From Flavipsychrobacter sp. (GTDB lineage Bacteria; Bacteroidota; Bacteroidia; Chitinophagales; Chitinophagaceae): a stretch of 64,000 nucleotides of DNA. The notes beneath the pieces are model-generated. The model did no database searches, was not told the DNA's origin, and was given only the letters and a program-made list of their open reading frames with translations. Numbering within the stretch: position 1 is the first letter of the stretch; each line of letters begins with the position of its first letter. The translations under genes and the position numbers were made by a program. This document shows positions 25,359-35,169 of the stretch, one piece after another. The stretch covers positions 124,001 through 188,000 of the forward strand of contig JAEUVF010000013.1 of the NCBI GenBank assembly GCA_016787265.1. Reading direction: 5' to 3'.

Positions 25359-26552
25359 ATGCTGGATAGTATCGAAAGTGCCATTGAAGACTTCCGGGAA
25401 GGTAAGATGCTGATTGTGGTGGACGATGAGGACCGTGAAAATGAGGGGGATTTTGTGATCGCCGCCCGCCATGTGACACCCGAGGTAATCAATTTTATGA
25501 GCAAAGAGGGGCGGGGACTGATTTGTGCCCCGCTGGTGGAAGATCGCTGTGAGGAGCTTAAACTCGATATGATGGTTAGCAGTAATACCGCCCTCCACGA
25601 AACAGCCTTTACGGTATCTGTAGATTTGCTCGGGTATGGTTGTACAACCGGTATTTCCGCCCACGACCGGGCTAAAACCATTCAGGCCCTGATCAATCCG
25701 GATACTCGCCCGGAGGAGCTTGGGCGTCCGGGACATATTTTCCCGCTAAAAGCTAAAAAAGGCGGGGTGTTACGCCGTGCCGGCCATACAGAAGCGACCA
25801 TTGATCTTGCCCGTTTGGCCGGATGTGAACCTGCTGGTGTCCTGGTTGAAATCCTGAATGAAGACGGTACCATGGCCCGCCTGCCTCAACTGCTTGAAAT
25901 ATCTAAAAAGTTTGGTATCAGGATCATCTCTATCAAAGACCTGATTGAATACAGGCTGAAACGGGATACCCTCATTGAAGAAGTGGTTCGGGTGGATATG
26001 CCAACCAAATACGGCCATTTTATCATGGTCGCTTTCCGCGAAAAACACACCAATAACGAACATATAGCCCTCATTAAAGGCGAATGGGATAAAGACGAAC
26101 CTGTATTGGTTCGGGTTCATTCCAGTTGCTTTACGGGCGATATCCTTGGTTCTCTGCGCTGCGATTGTGGCGAACAATTGCATAAAGCCCTTCAGTTGGT
26201 AGAAGCCGAAGGGAAAGGCGTGGTATTGTATATGAACCAGGAGGGCAGGGGCATTGGCCTGATGAACAAACTCAGGGCCTATAAACTCCAGGAAGAAGGT
26301 ATGGATACCGTAGAGGCCAATCTTCACCTTGGTTTCCCCATGGATAAGCGGGACTATGGAGTAGGTGCCCAGATTCTCCGCCACCTGCAAATCTCAAAAC
26401 TAAAACTGATCAGCAATAATCCAAAGAAAAGGGCTGGCCTGATGGGATATGGTATTGAAATTATAGATACTGTGCCAATCCGGATTAACCCTAACCCACA
26501 CAACGAACGCTACCTGCAAACCAAGCGGGATAAGCTGGGACACAAATTATAA
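25359..26552 (+). CDS. ribBA: Bifunctional DHBP synthase / GTP cyclohydrolase II
   Basis: 397 residues with both first-step enzymes of riboflavin synthesis. The N-terminal half (about 1-200) is 3,4-dihydroxy-2-butanone-4-phosphate synthase, with the acidic motif [10 protein letters not shown] (22-31) and [14 protein letters not shown]. The C-terminal half (about 205-397) is GTP cyclohydrolase II, with zinc ligands Cys257, Cys268 and Cys270 in [20 protein letters not shown] and the GTP-site motif [11 protein letters not shown]. Length is normal for RibBA. It is a single-gene unit with a -7 box 14 bp upstream; an AT-rich repeat separates it from the convergent tamB-like gene. Confidence 0.97.
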   Translation: MLDSIESAIEDFREGKMLIVVDDEDRENEGDFVIAARHVTPEVINFMSKEGRGLICAPLVEDRCEELKLDMMVSSNTALHETAFTVSVDLLGYGCTTGISAHDRAKTIQALINPDTRPEELGRPGHIFPLKAKKGGVLRRAGHTEATIDLARLAGCEPAGVLVEILNEDGTMARLPQLLEISKKFGIRIISIKDLIEYRLKRDTLIEEVVRVDMPTKYGHFIMVAFREKHTNNEHIALIKGEWDKDEPVLVRVHSSCFTGDILGSLRCDCGEQLHKALQLVEAEGKGVVLYMNQEGRGIGLMNKLRAYKLQEEGMDTVEANLHLGFPMDKRDYGVGAQILRHLQISKLKLISNNPKKRAGLMGYGIEIIDTVPIRINPNPHNERYLQTKRDKLGHKL

Positions 26553-26637
26553 ATTATGAATTATGAGTTATGAATTATGAATTGGGGAACGAATCCGCGC
26601 CATAACTAATAATTCCTAATTCTTAACTCCTAATTCA
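26548..26637. repeat. AT-rich imperfect inverted repeat of ATGAATTA-like units
   Basis: The left part (26548-26582) is a run of AATTATG/AGTTATG units and the right part (26604-26637) holds related units in inverse orientation, allowing a long AU-rich hairpin. It lies between convergent ribBA and the tamB-like gene and supplies the final codons and stop of the latter. Confidence 0.6.
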
Positions 26638-29600
26638 TCTTCAGGAAGTTCCTCTGTTGTCTTTTTCTTCTTTCGGCGGAAAAGTTCCCAGATGCGATCG
26701 AATTCCTTGCGATAGGAGAGACCAACCCCTGATCGCTGCAGTGCACTCTGGTAGGCATAACTCCAGTTATTCCGGTAGAAAAACGTGATTCTGAATTTGC
26801 CATCCGGGGTCAGTTTATATTCTGCAGAAACATCGGGCAGGAACTGGAAAGTGGCCGATTGCCGGGAGTTGATCCCGAAATCAATTGCACTGCCTACCAT
26901 AAAAGTGAGCCGTTCATTCAGATAACTTTTAGCCAGACTAAGATTTATGTTCGTACGGTCAGGTAACAGGATCTGTGTATTCGATTGACCGGTAAGGTTG
27001 GTCCCGCTATACAACGCCGCATTCATATTTAACTTGAGACTTTTATCGTTGAATACATTCTGCAGAATTTTAGAGAACTCATTCGACAAAACGCTGGATA
27101 AAAATCCTGAAATACTGCTCACCACCAGGCTCTCAAATGCGGTATTGGCGAAGGAGGCACTGTTGTTCTGTAAGCTGCCCACGGCAGTCAGCGGACCGAA
27201 ATTATTAAACAAAATCAGGTAGGATACCTGTTTATTCAATTCGTTCTCATCTTCCTGGATGATTTTGAAAAGCGTACTTGCCTGGTAATTGTTCCGTAAA
27301 GGACTATTCGCCGGCAATTCAATCCGGAAGCGGATCTTAGGTTGTGATAATTTCTCGGTTATATTGGCAATGATATTTACTGTTCCACGATACTGGGTTA
27401 CATTCGGGTCGTTGATACCAAAGCCCCCACTGCTCAGCAGGTCGCTGAATTTTACATTATTCGCTGAATACAGGGCATCAATTTTTAAAGTTGCCTCATA
27501 GGGATCTCCATTCCAGCTGATATAATTATTCCGCTCCGGTAACAGTATGAAGTTTTTCTTCCAGGCCTGGAAATTGAAATTGTAAAATCCGCTTTCAATA
27601 TCATACCGGCCCGTCATGCTCAGATTTTCTTTGGAACCAACGCGCATTTTTAAATTTCCATTACCCCTTGCCGTTATAATATCTCCGGTTGCTTCATCAA
27701 TGATCATGTTTACCACAGCCATATTATTCGCCCGGATATCAAGTGACACGGTAAAATTGGATTCGCGGTCATAGGGTTTGTATGGAGTCATTTCCTTACC
27801 ATACTCTTTCCAAATGATGAAATCCGCCTCAGCATTCTGTCGGCTCGATTCGGTTGCAATATAAATATTACTGCTGTCTGTTGGTTCACCGCTGATCTCC
27901 ATCTGCATGTCGTACATCGGACCACTGAATTTCATATTGGCCCGACCAATTACACTTCCATAAAACAGACTATTGTCAGCAGAAGTGGTATTGAGTAATA
28001 ACAGCTTATTGGTCTTTACTGAAAAATCAAAAGCAAGATCATTGAAGTTGTTGTGATAGAGCTTTCCTTCCGTCAGTTCCCCTTTATTACCTAAGGTGTC
28101 CTGCAAAACAAATTTGCCAAAATCTATTTGTCCATCTGTAAACTTGATCTGAGCCGCAGGAATTTTATAATAGACTTTTGTATAATCCACCAGTAATCCT
28201 GCTTCATTCAGACTAACATCTCCCAGGTATTTCAGGTTGTTGCCTTTGCCTACAATGCGCAGCTGACCCGTTGCATGCCCATCCAGTTTTTCAAATATGC
28301 CAGTCAGGTATTGCTGCAATAAACTGATCTTGGTTCGGCTAAGGTTTGCCGTTATATCCACCTGGTCTGATAAACTGTCAGTAGTATTTACTAATCCCGC
28401 TACATTAAAATTATAATTTTCATTTAGAGAAATCGTTTTAAAAGTTACTTTACCCGACTTGCTGGAATAGGTGCTGCTTAAATCCAATACGCCGATTGAG
28501 TCATTGTCGAGGCGAAACTGTTCCGCTTTTGCAACGGCATCCACCTGCAGATTGCTGAACGGATCAATGAGTTCAATTTCACCGGTTAATAAACCTTCCA
28601 GCCGGTTTGATTTTACAAAGAAGGGAGCAAAATCACCAATATTGATTTTTTTTAACTCCACTTTCAGGTCATTGCCCTTACCTATCGACGAAGGTGCGGA
28701 ACTGAGTATGATTTCCTGGTCTTCACTATAAATCCTGACACCTTCTGTTGTTACCAGTTCCTTACTCAGGATAATTTCACCTCCGTCGTCAATGATCCAG
28801 GGTTTTTCATTGATATCGAAACTGGAAGGATAAAACTGAACCCGGATACCATTTTTCAATGTTTGTACTTCCCCTGCAATAGAAGCGCGATTCAGGGTTT
28901 GGTTGGCACTGGTTTGTATGGAAACTTTAGAGAGATCATTACTGGCACTGATGTTCACCACGGATCCGGGAAAATGCAGACTGTCATTAACCTGGATATC
29001 TCCCACGGTTGTATTAACTGCAAGCGAATCAAAATTCCCCCGGCCTGTAAATTTCACATCGTAGAAACTGAGTTTGTTATATCCGAATTCCGGGATCTCG
29101 GCATCCACATCAAAAATGTTCTCTTTGGTATTTAGCTGTCCGTTGATAGTGGAATTGTTGAAGCCCTTCAGGCGTTTATCCAGCAGGCTCAGATAATCAT
29201 CCACTTTACGCGTGGTGATGAAAAAACTGAAATTATTGTCAACTGGTGTTTTTGAAGCTGCGATGTAACTCGGATAGTATCGGTTCAGAAAAGTCTGGAA
29301 GGCATCAGGCAAAGAGGAGATGTTGAATTTTCCCGCAAGTATACCTTCAAATTCATTGGATCGGACGGTAATTGTTTTGTTTCCGCTTTCCTGTAGACTG
29401 CTTTCCAGATATAGACTGTCGAAAGAAATTCGTTGCCCGTTATTAAAGACGGAGGCATCTGCAATACGGGCAAATCCGAGGAAGTTGTCGATGTTGCTGC
29501 CTGAAAAGTTTACATTGAACGTACCATTGAAATCCAGTTCTTCTTTTGTGAATTTCATGCTGCGCAGATTCGCATTCACCACAAGCGCACTGAAATCGAA

Positions 29601-31352
29601 TCGGGGTATCTTTCCGGATAAATCAACCAACCCTTTTAGCTTCGCTTCCAGGTGTTCATCATTCACTGCAACATTTCCGTTAAAGAGGCGCTTTGCAAAT
29701 TTGCCATCAATTTCTATATCCCGGTATTCATAACCGTTATATACAATAAAAGGAATGTACCCTTTCAGCCCGGCATCCAGCGATTGTAATGTAAATCCTC
29801 TTCCTTTTATATCGCCAGCTACTCCAATAGCGCCAAGGGAATTGTTGCCTATGAATTGCCCGATATTAAATTCTTCGGTTTGGATGGTTCCTTCATACAA
29901 GGGCGCGCCTTTCTCCGGAAATTTCATATTCACATCGGTTGCCAATGTACCTAAAGCTGTTTCGATGGTGCCGTAGGTTACAAAATTATCCAGGAATCCG
30001 GTGAAGTTTCCCTTGAATTTTATAAAACCAAGGCGATCCAGCCTTGGTTCATTAATCGTTTTAATAACTGGAAAGAATTGTGCCACATCAGCATAGCTTG
30101 CATTGAAATCACGAACCGTTACATCGAGATAGGACTTTTTGATGTCGGGCAAGCCTTTTAGTACAAAATCCCCATTCAGGTAGGTGTTATTTCCTGCTTT
30201 CGCGATTACATTTTTTCCTTCGAGATTACTGATGGTTCCGAATGCCTTTCCACTCAGGCTGATTCGGGTGTTCCAGTTGGCTAATTCCGGTGCGAAATAG
30301 GCAATATCGTCACTGTGGATGATGGCATCTGTGAAACTACCTTCCAGCCGGATACTGTCGATGAAATTACTCATGTCATCAAACGTATCATAGCGCATGG
30401 CATAGTAGTTCTTAAGGTAACTTTTGGGCGTACGTATATCAAGTTGACGAAACTCCATCGCTTCCGGATGGAAACGCATATGAGCTTTCAGTTTCTTTAC
30501 TTCAAAGCCGGATCTCTCTTTGGTTGCAATCTGGATATCGCCGCTGAAAGTGTCATTTATCAGTTTGATATCGCGAATCTGGCTGTTGATCTGGCTGAAC
30601 TGAAAATGGGCACCATCGAAATAATAGTAGGGCGCCCGATCGGTTTCAATATCGTTTTTAAGGGTTCCATTCCGAATGGTCAGGTTGCGAATCCCCAGCG
30701 ACCATTTACCCGGGTTCCATCTCAAATGATCAGGATCATTGGGCGGGAGGGGAAGGCTCGCCATTCGGGCTCTGGGTGGCCTGTTTCCATCGTAATTGTA
30801 AATGGAGAAAATGGGCTGAACGATCGACAGATTTTTTACCTGGATATTTTTATTGATCAGGTCAAAAACTTCGGCCTGCAGATCGAGCGATTGAAGCGAT
30901 AGCCCCAGGTTTTCACCTCTCCATTCATCCCGCTGCAATAGCCGGATATTTTTCAGCGAAACTTCCTTTACCGATAACTGGATCGGATTCTGCTTTTTCT
31001 GACTGGGGGGAGCTGCGAAGTAATCAGCCAGGAACTGGTAATTCCACACAGAATCCACCCGATGCAGATCGATAAGGGTGTTCTCCAGTCCGATATAAGT
31101 AAGTTCCACCTTGTCTTTTACAAAGAACCAGTCGGTGATATTTACCTTTAATGCGCCGGCATAAAGCAGTGTGTCTTTATGCTGATCCCTGACCAGAGTG
31201 CCATTCAGGGAAAGGGTGTTGAAGAACTCCAGGTCGATATGGTCTACCTTCACCTCGGTTTTCAGAGCTTTTGACAACCGGTTGGCGGCATGCCGGGCTA
31301 TATAATTCTGTACGAATGATACCTGCAGGAGAAAATACACCAGCACAACCAA
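26616..31352 (-). CDS. Large TamB/AsmA-like envelope assembly protein
   Basis: At least 1578 residues. An N-terminal membrane helix (YFLLQVSFVQNYIARHAANR follows it) is followed by a very long beta-rich body of AsmA/TamB type, and a C-terminal DUF490 region (about 1200-1560) with KIRFRIELPANSPLRNNYQA and LLPDRTNINLSLAKSYLN. The family forms a periplasmic groove for lipid or outer-membrane-protein transfer. Start problem: the listed start is TTG at 31352, inside the membrane helix. The in-frame sequence continues upstream to 31433 (TQFLKRVLKITGYL), which looks like the true N-terminus, yet that stretch has no ATG, GTG or TTG. The C-terminus (ELPEDELGVKN) is encoded by the AT-rich repeat. Extent uncertain, identity good. 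Confidence 0.85.
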   Translation of the reverse strand: MVVLVYFLLQVSFVQNYIARHAANRLSKALKTEVKVDHIDLEFFNTLSLNGTLVRDQHKDTLLYAGALKVNITDWFFVKDKVELTYIGLENTLIDLHRVDSVWNYQFLADYFAAPPSQKKQNPIQLSVKEVSLKNIRLLQRDEWRGENLGLSLQSLDLQAEVFDLINKNIQVKNLSIVQPIFSIYNYDGNRPPRARMASLPLPPNDPDHLRWNPGKWSLGIRNLTIRNGTLKNDIETDRAPYYYFDGAHFQFSQINSQIRDIKLINDTFSGDIQIATKERSGFEVKKLKAHMRFHPEAMEFRQLDIRTPKSYLKNYYAMRYDTFDDMSNFIDSIRLEGSFTDAIIHSDDIAYFAPELANWNTRISLSGKAFGTISNLEGKNVIAKAGNNTYLNGDFVLKGLPDIKKSYLDVTVRDFNASYADVAQFFPVIKTINEPRLDRLGFIKFKGNFTGFLDNFVTYGTIETALGTLATDVNMKFPEKGAPLYEGTIQTEEFNIGQFIGNNSLGAIGVAGDIKGRGFTLQSLDAGLKGYIPFIVYNGYEYRDIEIDGKFAKRLFNGNVAVNDEHLEAKLKGLVDLSGKIPRFDFSALVVNANLRSMKFTKEELDFNGTFNVNFSGSNIDNFLGFARIADASVFNNGQRISFDSLYLESSLQESGNKTITVRSNEFEGILAGKFNISSLPDAFQTFLNRYYPSYIAASKTPVDNNFSFFITTRKVDDYLSLLDKRLKGFNNSTINGQLNTKENIFDVDAEIPEFGYNKLSFYDVKFTGRGNFDSLAVNTTVGDIQVNDSLHFPGSVVNISASNDLSKVSIQTSANQTLNRASIAGEVQTLKNGIRVQFYPSSFDINEKPWIIDDGGEIILSKELVTTEGVRIYSEDQEIILSSAPSSIGKGNDLKVELKKINIGDFAPFFVKSNRLEGLLTGEIELIDPFSNLQVDAVAKAEQFRLDNDSIGVLDLSSTYSSKSGKVTFKTISLNENYNFNVAGLVNTTDSLSDQVDITANLSRTKISLLQQYLTGIFEKLDGHATGQLRIVGKGNNLKYLGDVSLNEAGLLVDYTKVYYKIPAAQIKFTDGQIDFGKFVLQDTLGNKGELTEGKLYHNNFNDLAFDFSVKTNKLLLLNTTSADNSLFYGSVIGRANMKFSGPMYDMQMEISGEPTDSSNIYIATESSRQNAEADFIIWKEYGKEMTPYKPYDRESNFTVSLDIRANNMAVVNMIIDEATGDIITARGNGNLKMRVGSKENLSMTGRYDIESGFYNFNFQAWKKNFILLPERNNYISWNGDPYEATLKIDALYSANNVKFSDLLSSGGFGINDPNVTQYRGTVNIIANITEKLSQPKIRFRIELPANSPLRNNYQASTLFKIIQEDENELNKQVSYLILFNNFGPLTAVGSLQNNSASFANTAFESLVVSSISGFLSSVLSNEFSKILQNVFNDKSLKLNMNAALYSGTNLTGQSNTQILLPDRTNINLSLAKSYLNERLTFMVGSAIDFGINSRQSATFQFLPDVSAEYKLTPDGKFRITFFYRNNWSYAYQSALQRSGVGLSYRKEFDRIWELFRRKKKKTTEELPEDELGVKN

Positions 31353-31547
31353 TAGCAGAAGCGACAGGATTAAATAACCGGTTATTTTAAGTACTCGTTT
31401 CAGGAACTGGGTATTAGCTGTAAAATTAACTATTCAACGGTATCCTTCTGAGAAGAATGTGACAATTGAACGAAATTACTGGATGAGACTGGTATACCCG
31501 GGATGAGGTTTAATTCTTAACCTGGTCTTATAATCTGTTTATACGTT

Positions 31548-32366
31548 TTAAAGTGCCCTTCGTAGTTTTACCAGGTTGGTCAGCAGGTCTTCCAGCAGGT
31601 CGAGTTTCAACATGTTGGCGCCGTCACTTTTGGCAACTGCCGGATTTGGATGCGTTTCTATGAAGAGTCCATCTGCTCCTGCTGCCAGAGCGGCTTTGGC
31701 GATGGTACCAATCAGTTGAGGATTACCTCCTGTTACACCGGAAGTCTGGTTGGGTTGCTGCAGGCTATGAGTGCAATCCATCACCACCGGAACACCGTGT
31801 TCCTTCATCCAGGGAATATTGCGGTAATCCACTACCAGGTCCTGGTAACCAAAGGTGGTGCCTCTTTCTGTCAGGATAATCTTGTCGTTACCCGCCTGGC
31901 GGATTTTTTCAACAGCGAACTTCATAGCCGGACCGCTAAGAAACTGACCTTTTTTTACGTTGATGATTTTACCCGTTTCAGCCGCACTGATCAGCAAGTC
32001 GGTCTGGCGACACAGAAATGCGGGAATTTGCAGTATGTCAGCAAATTTCGCAGCAGGAGCGGCCTCATCGTGCGCGTGGATATCCGTGGTGGTTGGCAAC
32101 TGGAAACGCTGCCCAGTTTTATGAAGCAGGTCTAAACCGAGTTCGTCTCCGAGTCCGGTAAAGGAACTTGCACTGGTTCGGTTGGCTTTGCGATAAGATG
32201 ATTTGAAAATATAGGGGATGCCGAGTTTCGTGCAGATGGCTTTAACTTTTTCTGCCACTTCGCTGAGCAGTTCTTCGCTTTCAATAACACAGGGGCCGGC
32301 AATCAGAAAAAAGTTTTTCTCGTCGTAGGATTGTCCCCTGAACAGGTCTTGCAGAAATTTTTCCAT
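31548..32366 (-). CDS. kdsA: 3-deoxy-8-phosphooctulonate synthase
   Basis: 272 residues. KdsA condenses arabinose-5-phosphate with phosphoenolpyruvate to make KDO-8-phosphate for lipopolysaccharide. Seen: FFLIAGPCVIESEE (substrate strand), FKSSYRKANRTSASSFTGLG (the KDO-specific SxxKANR motif), VMDCTHSLQQP and HPNPAVAKSDGANML. Full length and close to the family norm. Divergent from the threonine dehydrogenase gene across a palindromic element. The other KDO genes are not adjacent. Confidence 0.96.
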   Translation of the reverse strand: MEKFLQDLFRGQSYDEKNFFLIAGPCVIESEELLSEVAEKVKAICTKLGIPYIFKSSYRKANRTSASSFTGLGDELGLDLLHKTGQRFQLPTTTDIHAHDEAAPAAKFADILQIPAFLCRQTDLLISAAETGKIINVKKGQFLSGPAMKFAVEKIRQAGNDKIILTERGTTFGYQDLVVDYRNIPWMKEHGVPVVMDCTHSLQQPNQTSGVTGGNPQLIGTIAKAALAAGADGLFIETHPNPAVAKSDGANMLKLDLLEDLLTNLVKLRRAL

Positions 32367-32389
32367 CCTGCAAAGATAAGGGTTCCATT

Positions 32390-32442
32390 CACCCCTTCAT
32401 TCCGATGCGGCGGATGCCACCGGTCGGTGGAGTGAAGGGGTG
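32390..32442. repeat. REP-like palindrome (element C)
   Basis: Outer arms CACCCCTTCA (32390-32399) and TGAAGGGGTG (32433-32442) enclose an inner hairpin CCACCG (32417-32422) / CGGTGG (32425-32430). On the minus strand it carries the core GACCGGTGGCA (32415-32425) shared with elements at 16198 and 43605. It lies between divergent genes, so it is not a terminator. Confidence 0.7.
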
Positions 32443-32464
32443 AAAAAACAAAGCTTTTTGTATG

Positions 32465-32472
32465 TAGGTTTG
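32465..32472 (+). promoter_or_regulatory. -7 promoter box of threonine dehydrogenase gene
   Basis: TAGGTTTG matches TAnnTTTG exactly, 20 bp before the ATG at 32493 and directly after the palindromic element. No clear -33 TTTG at 19-23 bp. Confidence 0.45.
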
Positions 32473-32492
32473 CAACCGAAATTGCGCTTGCT

Positions 32493-33440
32493 ATGACGAA
32501 AGAAAAAATACTGGTTATTGGCGCCTGCGGTCAGATCGGAGTGGAACTGACCCTGGCATTGAGAAAGATTTATGGGAATAATAATGTACTCGCTTCTGAC
32601 CTCCGGGAGGAAAATGAACTCCTGAAAGGCACAGGCCCCTATGTATCCATTGATGCCCTGAACAAAGAGATGCTGCATGTGCTGGTGATCCGGCAGAATA
32701 TTACCCAAATTTATCTGCTGGCCGCGATTCTCTCTGCAACAGGAGAAAAGAACCCCAACCTGGCCTGGCATTTAAATATGCAGAGCCTTTTGAATGTACT
32801 GGATATTGCACGCGAGGAAAAACTGACCAAAGTTTACTGGCCATCCTCCATTGCGGTTTTTGGTCCTACTTCCCCAAAACAAAACTGCCCGCAGTATACC
32901 ATTATTGAACCTACTACTGTATATGGAATCTCCAAATACGCGGGGGAATTCTGGTGTAACTATTACCACCAGCGGTATGGAGTGGATGTGAGAAGTTTAC
33001 GTTATCCCGGTCTGATCAGTTATAAATCAGCTCCAGGCGGAGGTACTACCGATTATGCGGTAGAGATTTTTCACGAAGCCCTGGAAGAAGGACAATATAC
33101 TTCCTTTCTGAAGGAAGATACCTACCTGCCTATGATGTATATGCCAGATGCCATCAAGGCAACTATTGAACTCATGGAGGCTCCGGCTGAAAAGATCACC
33201 GTTCGTACTTCGTATAATGTTTCCGCCATGAGCTTTTCTCCCCGGGAAATTGCCACTGCGATCCAGGAACATATTCCACATTTCACCATGCACTATGAAC
33301 CCGACTATCGTCAGGCGATAGCCGATTCCTGGCCACAGAGTATTGATGATCACATTGCCAGGAGAGATTGGGGTTGGCAACAGGATTTTGATCTCAAGCG
33401 AATGACGGCTGATATGCTGGCCAATCTGAAAGCTCAGTAA
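32493..33440 (+). CDS. tdh: L-threonine 3-dehydrogenase, SDR/epimerase type
   Basis: 315 residues of the extended SDR fold: NAD-binding ILVIGACGQIGVELTLAL (6-23), the active-site SSIAVFG and YGISKYAGEFWCNYY (Tyr-X3-Lys). The overall sequence, including RYPGLISYKSAPGGGTTDYA, matches the short-chain threonine dehydrogenases known from Flavobacterium and Cupriavidus, which oxidise L-threonine to 2-amino-3-oxobutanoate with NAD. No 2-amino-3-ketobutyrate CoA ligase gene is next to it. Nucleotide-sugar epimerase is the main alternative. Confidence 0.85.
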   Translation: MTKEKILVIGACGQIGVELTLALRKIYGNNNVLASDLREENELLKGTGPYVSIDALNKEMLHVLVIRQNITQIYLLAAILSATGEKNPNLAWHLNMQSLLNVLDIAREEKLTKVYWPSSIAVFGPTSPKQNCPQYTIIEPTTVYGISKYAGEFWCNYYHQRYGVDVRSLRYPGLISYKSAPGGGTTDYAVEIFHEALEEGQYTSFLKEDTYLPMMYMPDAIKATIELMEAPAEKITVRTSYNVSAMSFSPREIATAIQEHIPHFTMHYEPDYRQAIADSWPQSIDDHIARRDWGWQQDFDLKRMTADMLANLKAQ

Positions 33441-33491
33441 GCTTGTTAAAATCTCAACTTAACCGGCTGGCTGCCGTAAATTGCCGGCATT

Positions 33492-34730
33492 ATGCTAAGG
33501 TGTATGCGAAAATTTACAGGAGTTGTACTATTCTGTTTATCCGGCTTAATCGGACAGGCACAAACGCTGAAAGCGGGTCTCTGGAAGGCTGAACTGCTCC
33601 GAGAAACCGGTTTGCCTATTGTATTTAATTTTGAATGGCGGAATGAAAAGGGGAAACCTGTAATGACCATTTTAAATGCAACTGAGCGACTGGTTGTTAG
33701 CAATATCAGGCATAAGGGGGATTCTGTTTTAATTGATCTGCCTTTTTTTGAGTCGGCCTTTTATCTGCAAATTCAAAAAGATGGTTCATTGAAAGGGCAG
33801 TGGAGAAAGGGAACCAGCACGGTATTGTCGGTTATGCCAATGGTGGCAAAACCAGGAATTAAGGATCGCTTTCAACCCGGAGCTGCACCTGACCTGAACC
33901 TGACCGGTAAATGGGAGATGACTATTATCCGGCCGGATGGGAGTCCGCGGCCTGCAGTTGCCCAACTTGAACAGAAAGGCTCTTATCTCACAGGAACCAT
34001 CCTGGCTCCTTCGGGAGATTATCGATTCCTGGAAGGAATTGTTCGCGGCGACAGTATGTTTTTAAGCACTTTTGATGGCAGTCACGCATATGTTTTTTCA
34101 GCCAATATTCGCAATGCCAATGAAATTGATGGCGGTTATTTTTACTCTGGCCCCAAACATATGGAAACATTTTCTGCCAAACGGAATGAAGCAGCCAGTC
34201 TGCCGCTGGATGGTATCCAGGTTCATGTTCGGCCAGATGCTCAGCCATTGCAATTCAGTTTTCCGGATATCGATGGCAATACTGTAAGCATACGGGATGC
34301 GCGCTTTCAAAACAAGGTGGTGGTAGTACAAATTATGGGTTCCTGGTGTCCAAATTGTATGGATGAAACCCGTTTTCTAAGCAGGTATTATGAGCAGCAT
34401 AAAGCAAGGGGACTCGAAGTGGTTTCCCTGGCATATGAATACAGTACTGATATGAATCGCTCCCGTGCCAGCCTGCGTAAGTTTAAAGATCGGTTCAATG
34501 TGGGATATCCTATGCTGATTACGGGTGTTACCAGTTCGGATACGCTTCGCACAGAAAAGACTTTACCTCAGTTAACACCAATTAAAGTTTTTCCAACAAC
34601 TATTTTTGTTGGAAGAGATGGTGCTATTAAAAAGGTGCACAGTGGATTTTTTGGTCCGGCTACCGGTGAAGAACACACGAAATACGTAAAGGAGTTTGAA
34701 GAAACAGTGAACCGTTTGTTGGGAGAATAA
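33492..34730 (+). CDS. Exported thioredoxin-like (TlpA-type) redox protein
   Basis: 412 residues. The signal peptide is about MRKFTGVVLFCLSGLIGQAQ; the ATG at 33504 is therefore an equally good start. Residues 25-245 form a beta-rich domain I do not recognise (possibly a lipocalin-like pair, with LTGKWEMTIIRPDGSPRPA). Residues 250-410 are a thioredoxin-like domain with the redox pair Cys286-Pro-Asn-Cys289 in GSWCPNCMDE and the cis-Pro region IKVFPTTIFVGRDG. Likely a periplasmic disulfide reductase or thiol-dependent enzyme. Single gene between convergent and upstream neighbours; partners unknown. Confidence 0.82.
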   Translation: MLRCMRKFTGVVLFCLSGLIGQAQTLKAGLWKAELLRETGLPIVFNFEWRNEKGKPVMTILNATERLVVSNIRHKGDSVLIDLPFFESAFYLQIQKDGSLKGQWRKGTSTVLSVMPMVAKPGIKDRFQPGAAPDLNLTGKWEMTIIRPDGSPRPAVAQLEQKGSYLTGTILAPSGDYRFLEGIVRGDSMFLSTFDGSHAYVFSANIRNANEIDGGYFYSGPKHMETFSAKRNEAASLPLDGIQVHVRPDAQPLQFSFPDIDGNTVSIRDARFQNKVVVVQIMGSWCPNCMDETRFLSRYYEQHKARGLEVVSLAYEYSTDMNRSRASLRKFKDRFNVGYPMLITGVTSSDTLRTEKTLPQLTPIKVFPTTIFVGRDGAIKKVHSGFFGPATGEEHTKYVKEFEETVNRLLGE

Positions 34731-34738
34731 TTGTCACC

Positions 34739-35149
34739 TTAGAGAAATGCAAGGTCCGCAACTGTTCTGTTTTCCAGGATAGCCAGGCTGGCGTCTCGTA
34801 CTTCTTTCATAAGATGGTTGAGTCCGCAGGTCAGCTCATTGCAGTCCTCACATTTCTTATAAAAGTTAAGGCTGGCACAGGGTAACATGGCGATCGGTCC
34901 ATCGAGTAACCTGATTACCGATGCTACTTTTATTTCGCCGGGAGGTAAGGCAAAATAATAGCCACCACCTTTTCCTTTTTTACTCTCAAGGAGGCCGGCT
35001 TTTTTCAAATCAAGCAGGATTGCTTCCAGGAATTTGATGGGAATTTTTTGATCCAGCGAAATATCCGCGATTAATATTGGATCCATTTTTTCCCGCTTGG
35101 CCATATAGCTCAAGGCCTTCAATCCGTATTGCGTTTTCTTTGAAATCAT
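34739..35149 (-). CDS. Rrf2-family transcriptional regulator
   Basis: 136 residues. The winged helix (about 1-70) starts ISKKTQYGLKALSYMAK and has the wing motif LLESKKGKGGGYYFALPP, as in IscR/RsrR/NsrR. Four cysteines follow (Cys91, Cys100, Cys103, Cys108, in PCASLNFYKKCEDCNELTC), a plausible Fe-S cluster site like that of the family, so it may sense iron-sulfur status, NO or oxidants. It lies 20 bp after dapB on the same strand and is convergent with the thioredoxin-like gene, but a role in lysine synthesis is not implied. Confidence 0.87.
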   Translation of the reverse strand: MISKKTQYGLKALSYMAKREKMDPILIADISLDQKIPIKFLEAILLDLKKAGLLESKKGKGGGYYFALPPGEIKVASVIRLLDGPIAMLPCASLNFYKKCEDCNELTCGLNHLMKEVRDASLAILENRTVADLAFL

Positions 35150-35169
35150 TCCTGAAACTTATCTGGTAA

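Noticed and set aside
25770..26390. 206-codon reverse ORF inside ribBA
   Set aside because: Antisense to a strongly conserved enzyme gene; no family features.
30315..30902. 195-codon forward ORF inside the TamB-like gene
   Set aside because: Antisense shadow of a long, coherent envelope protein.
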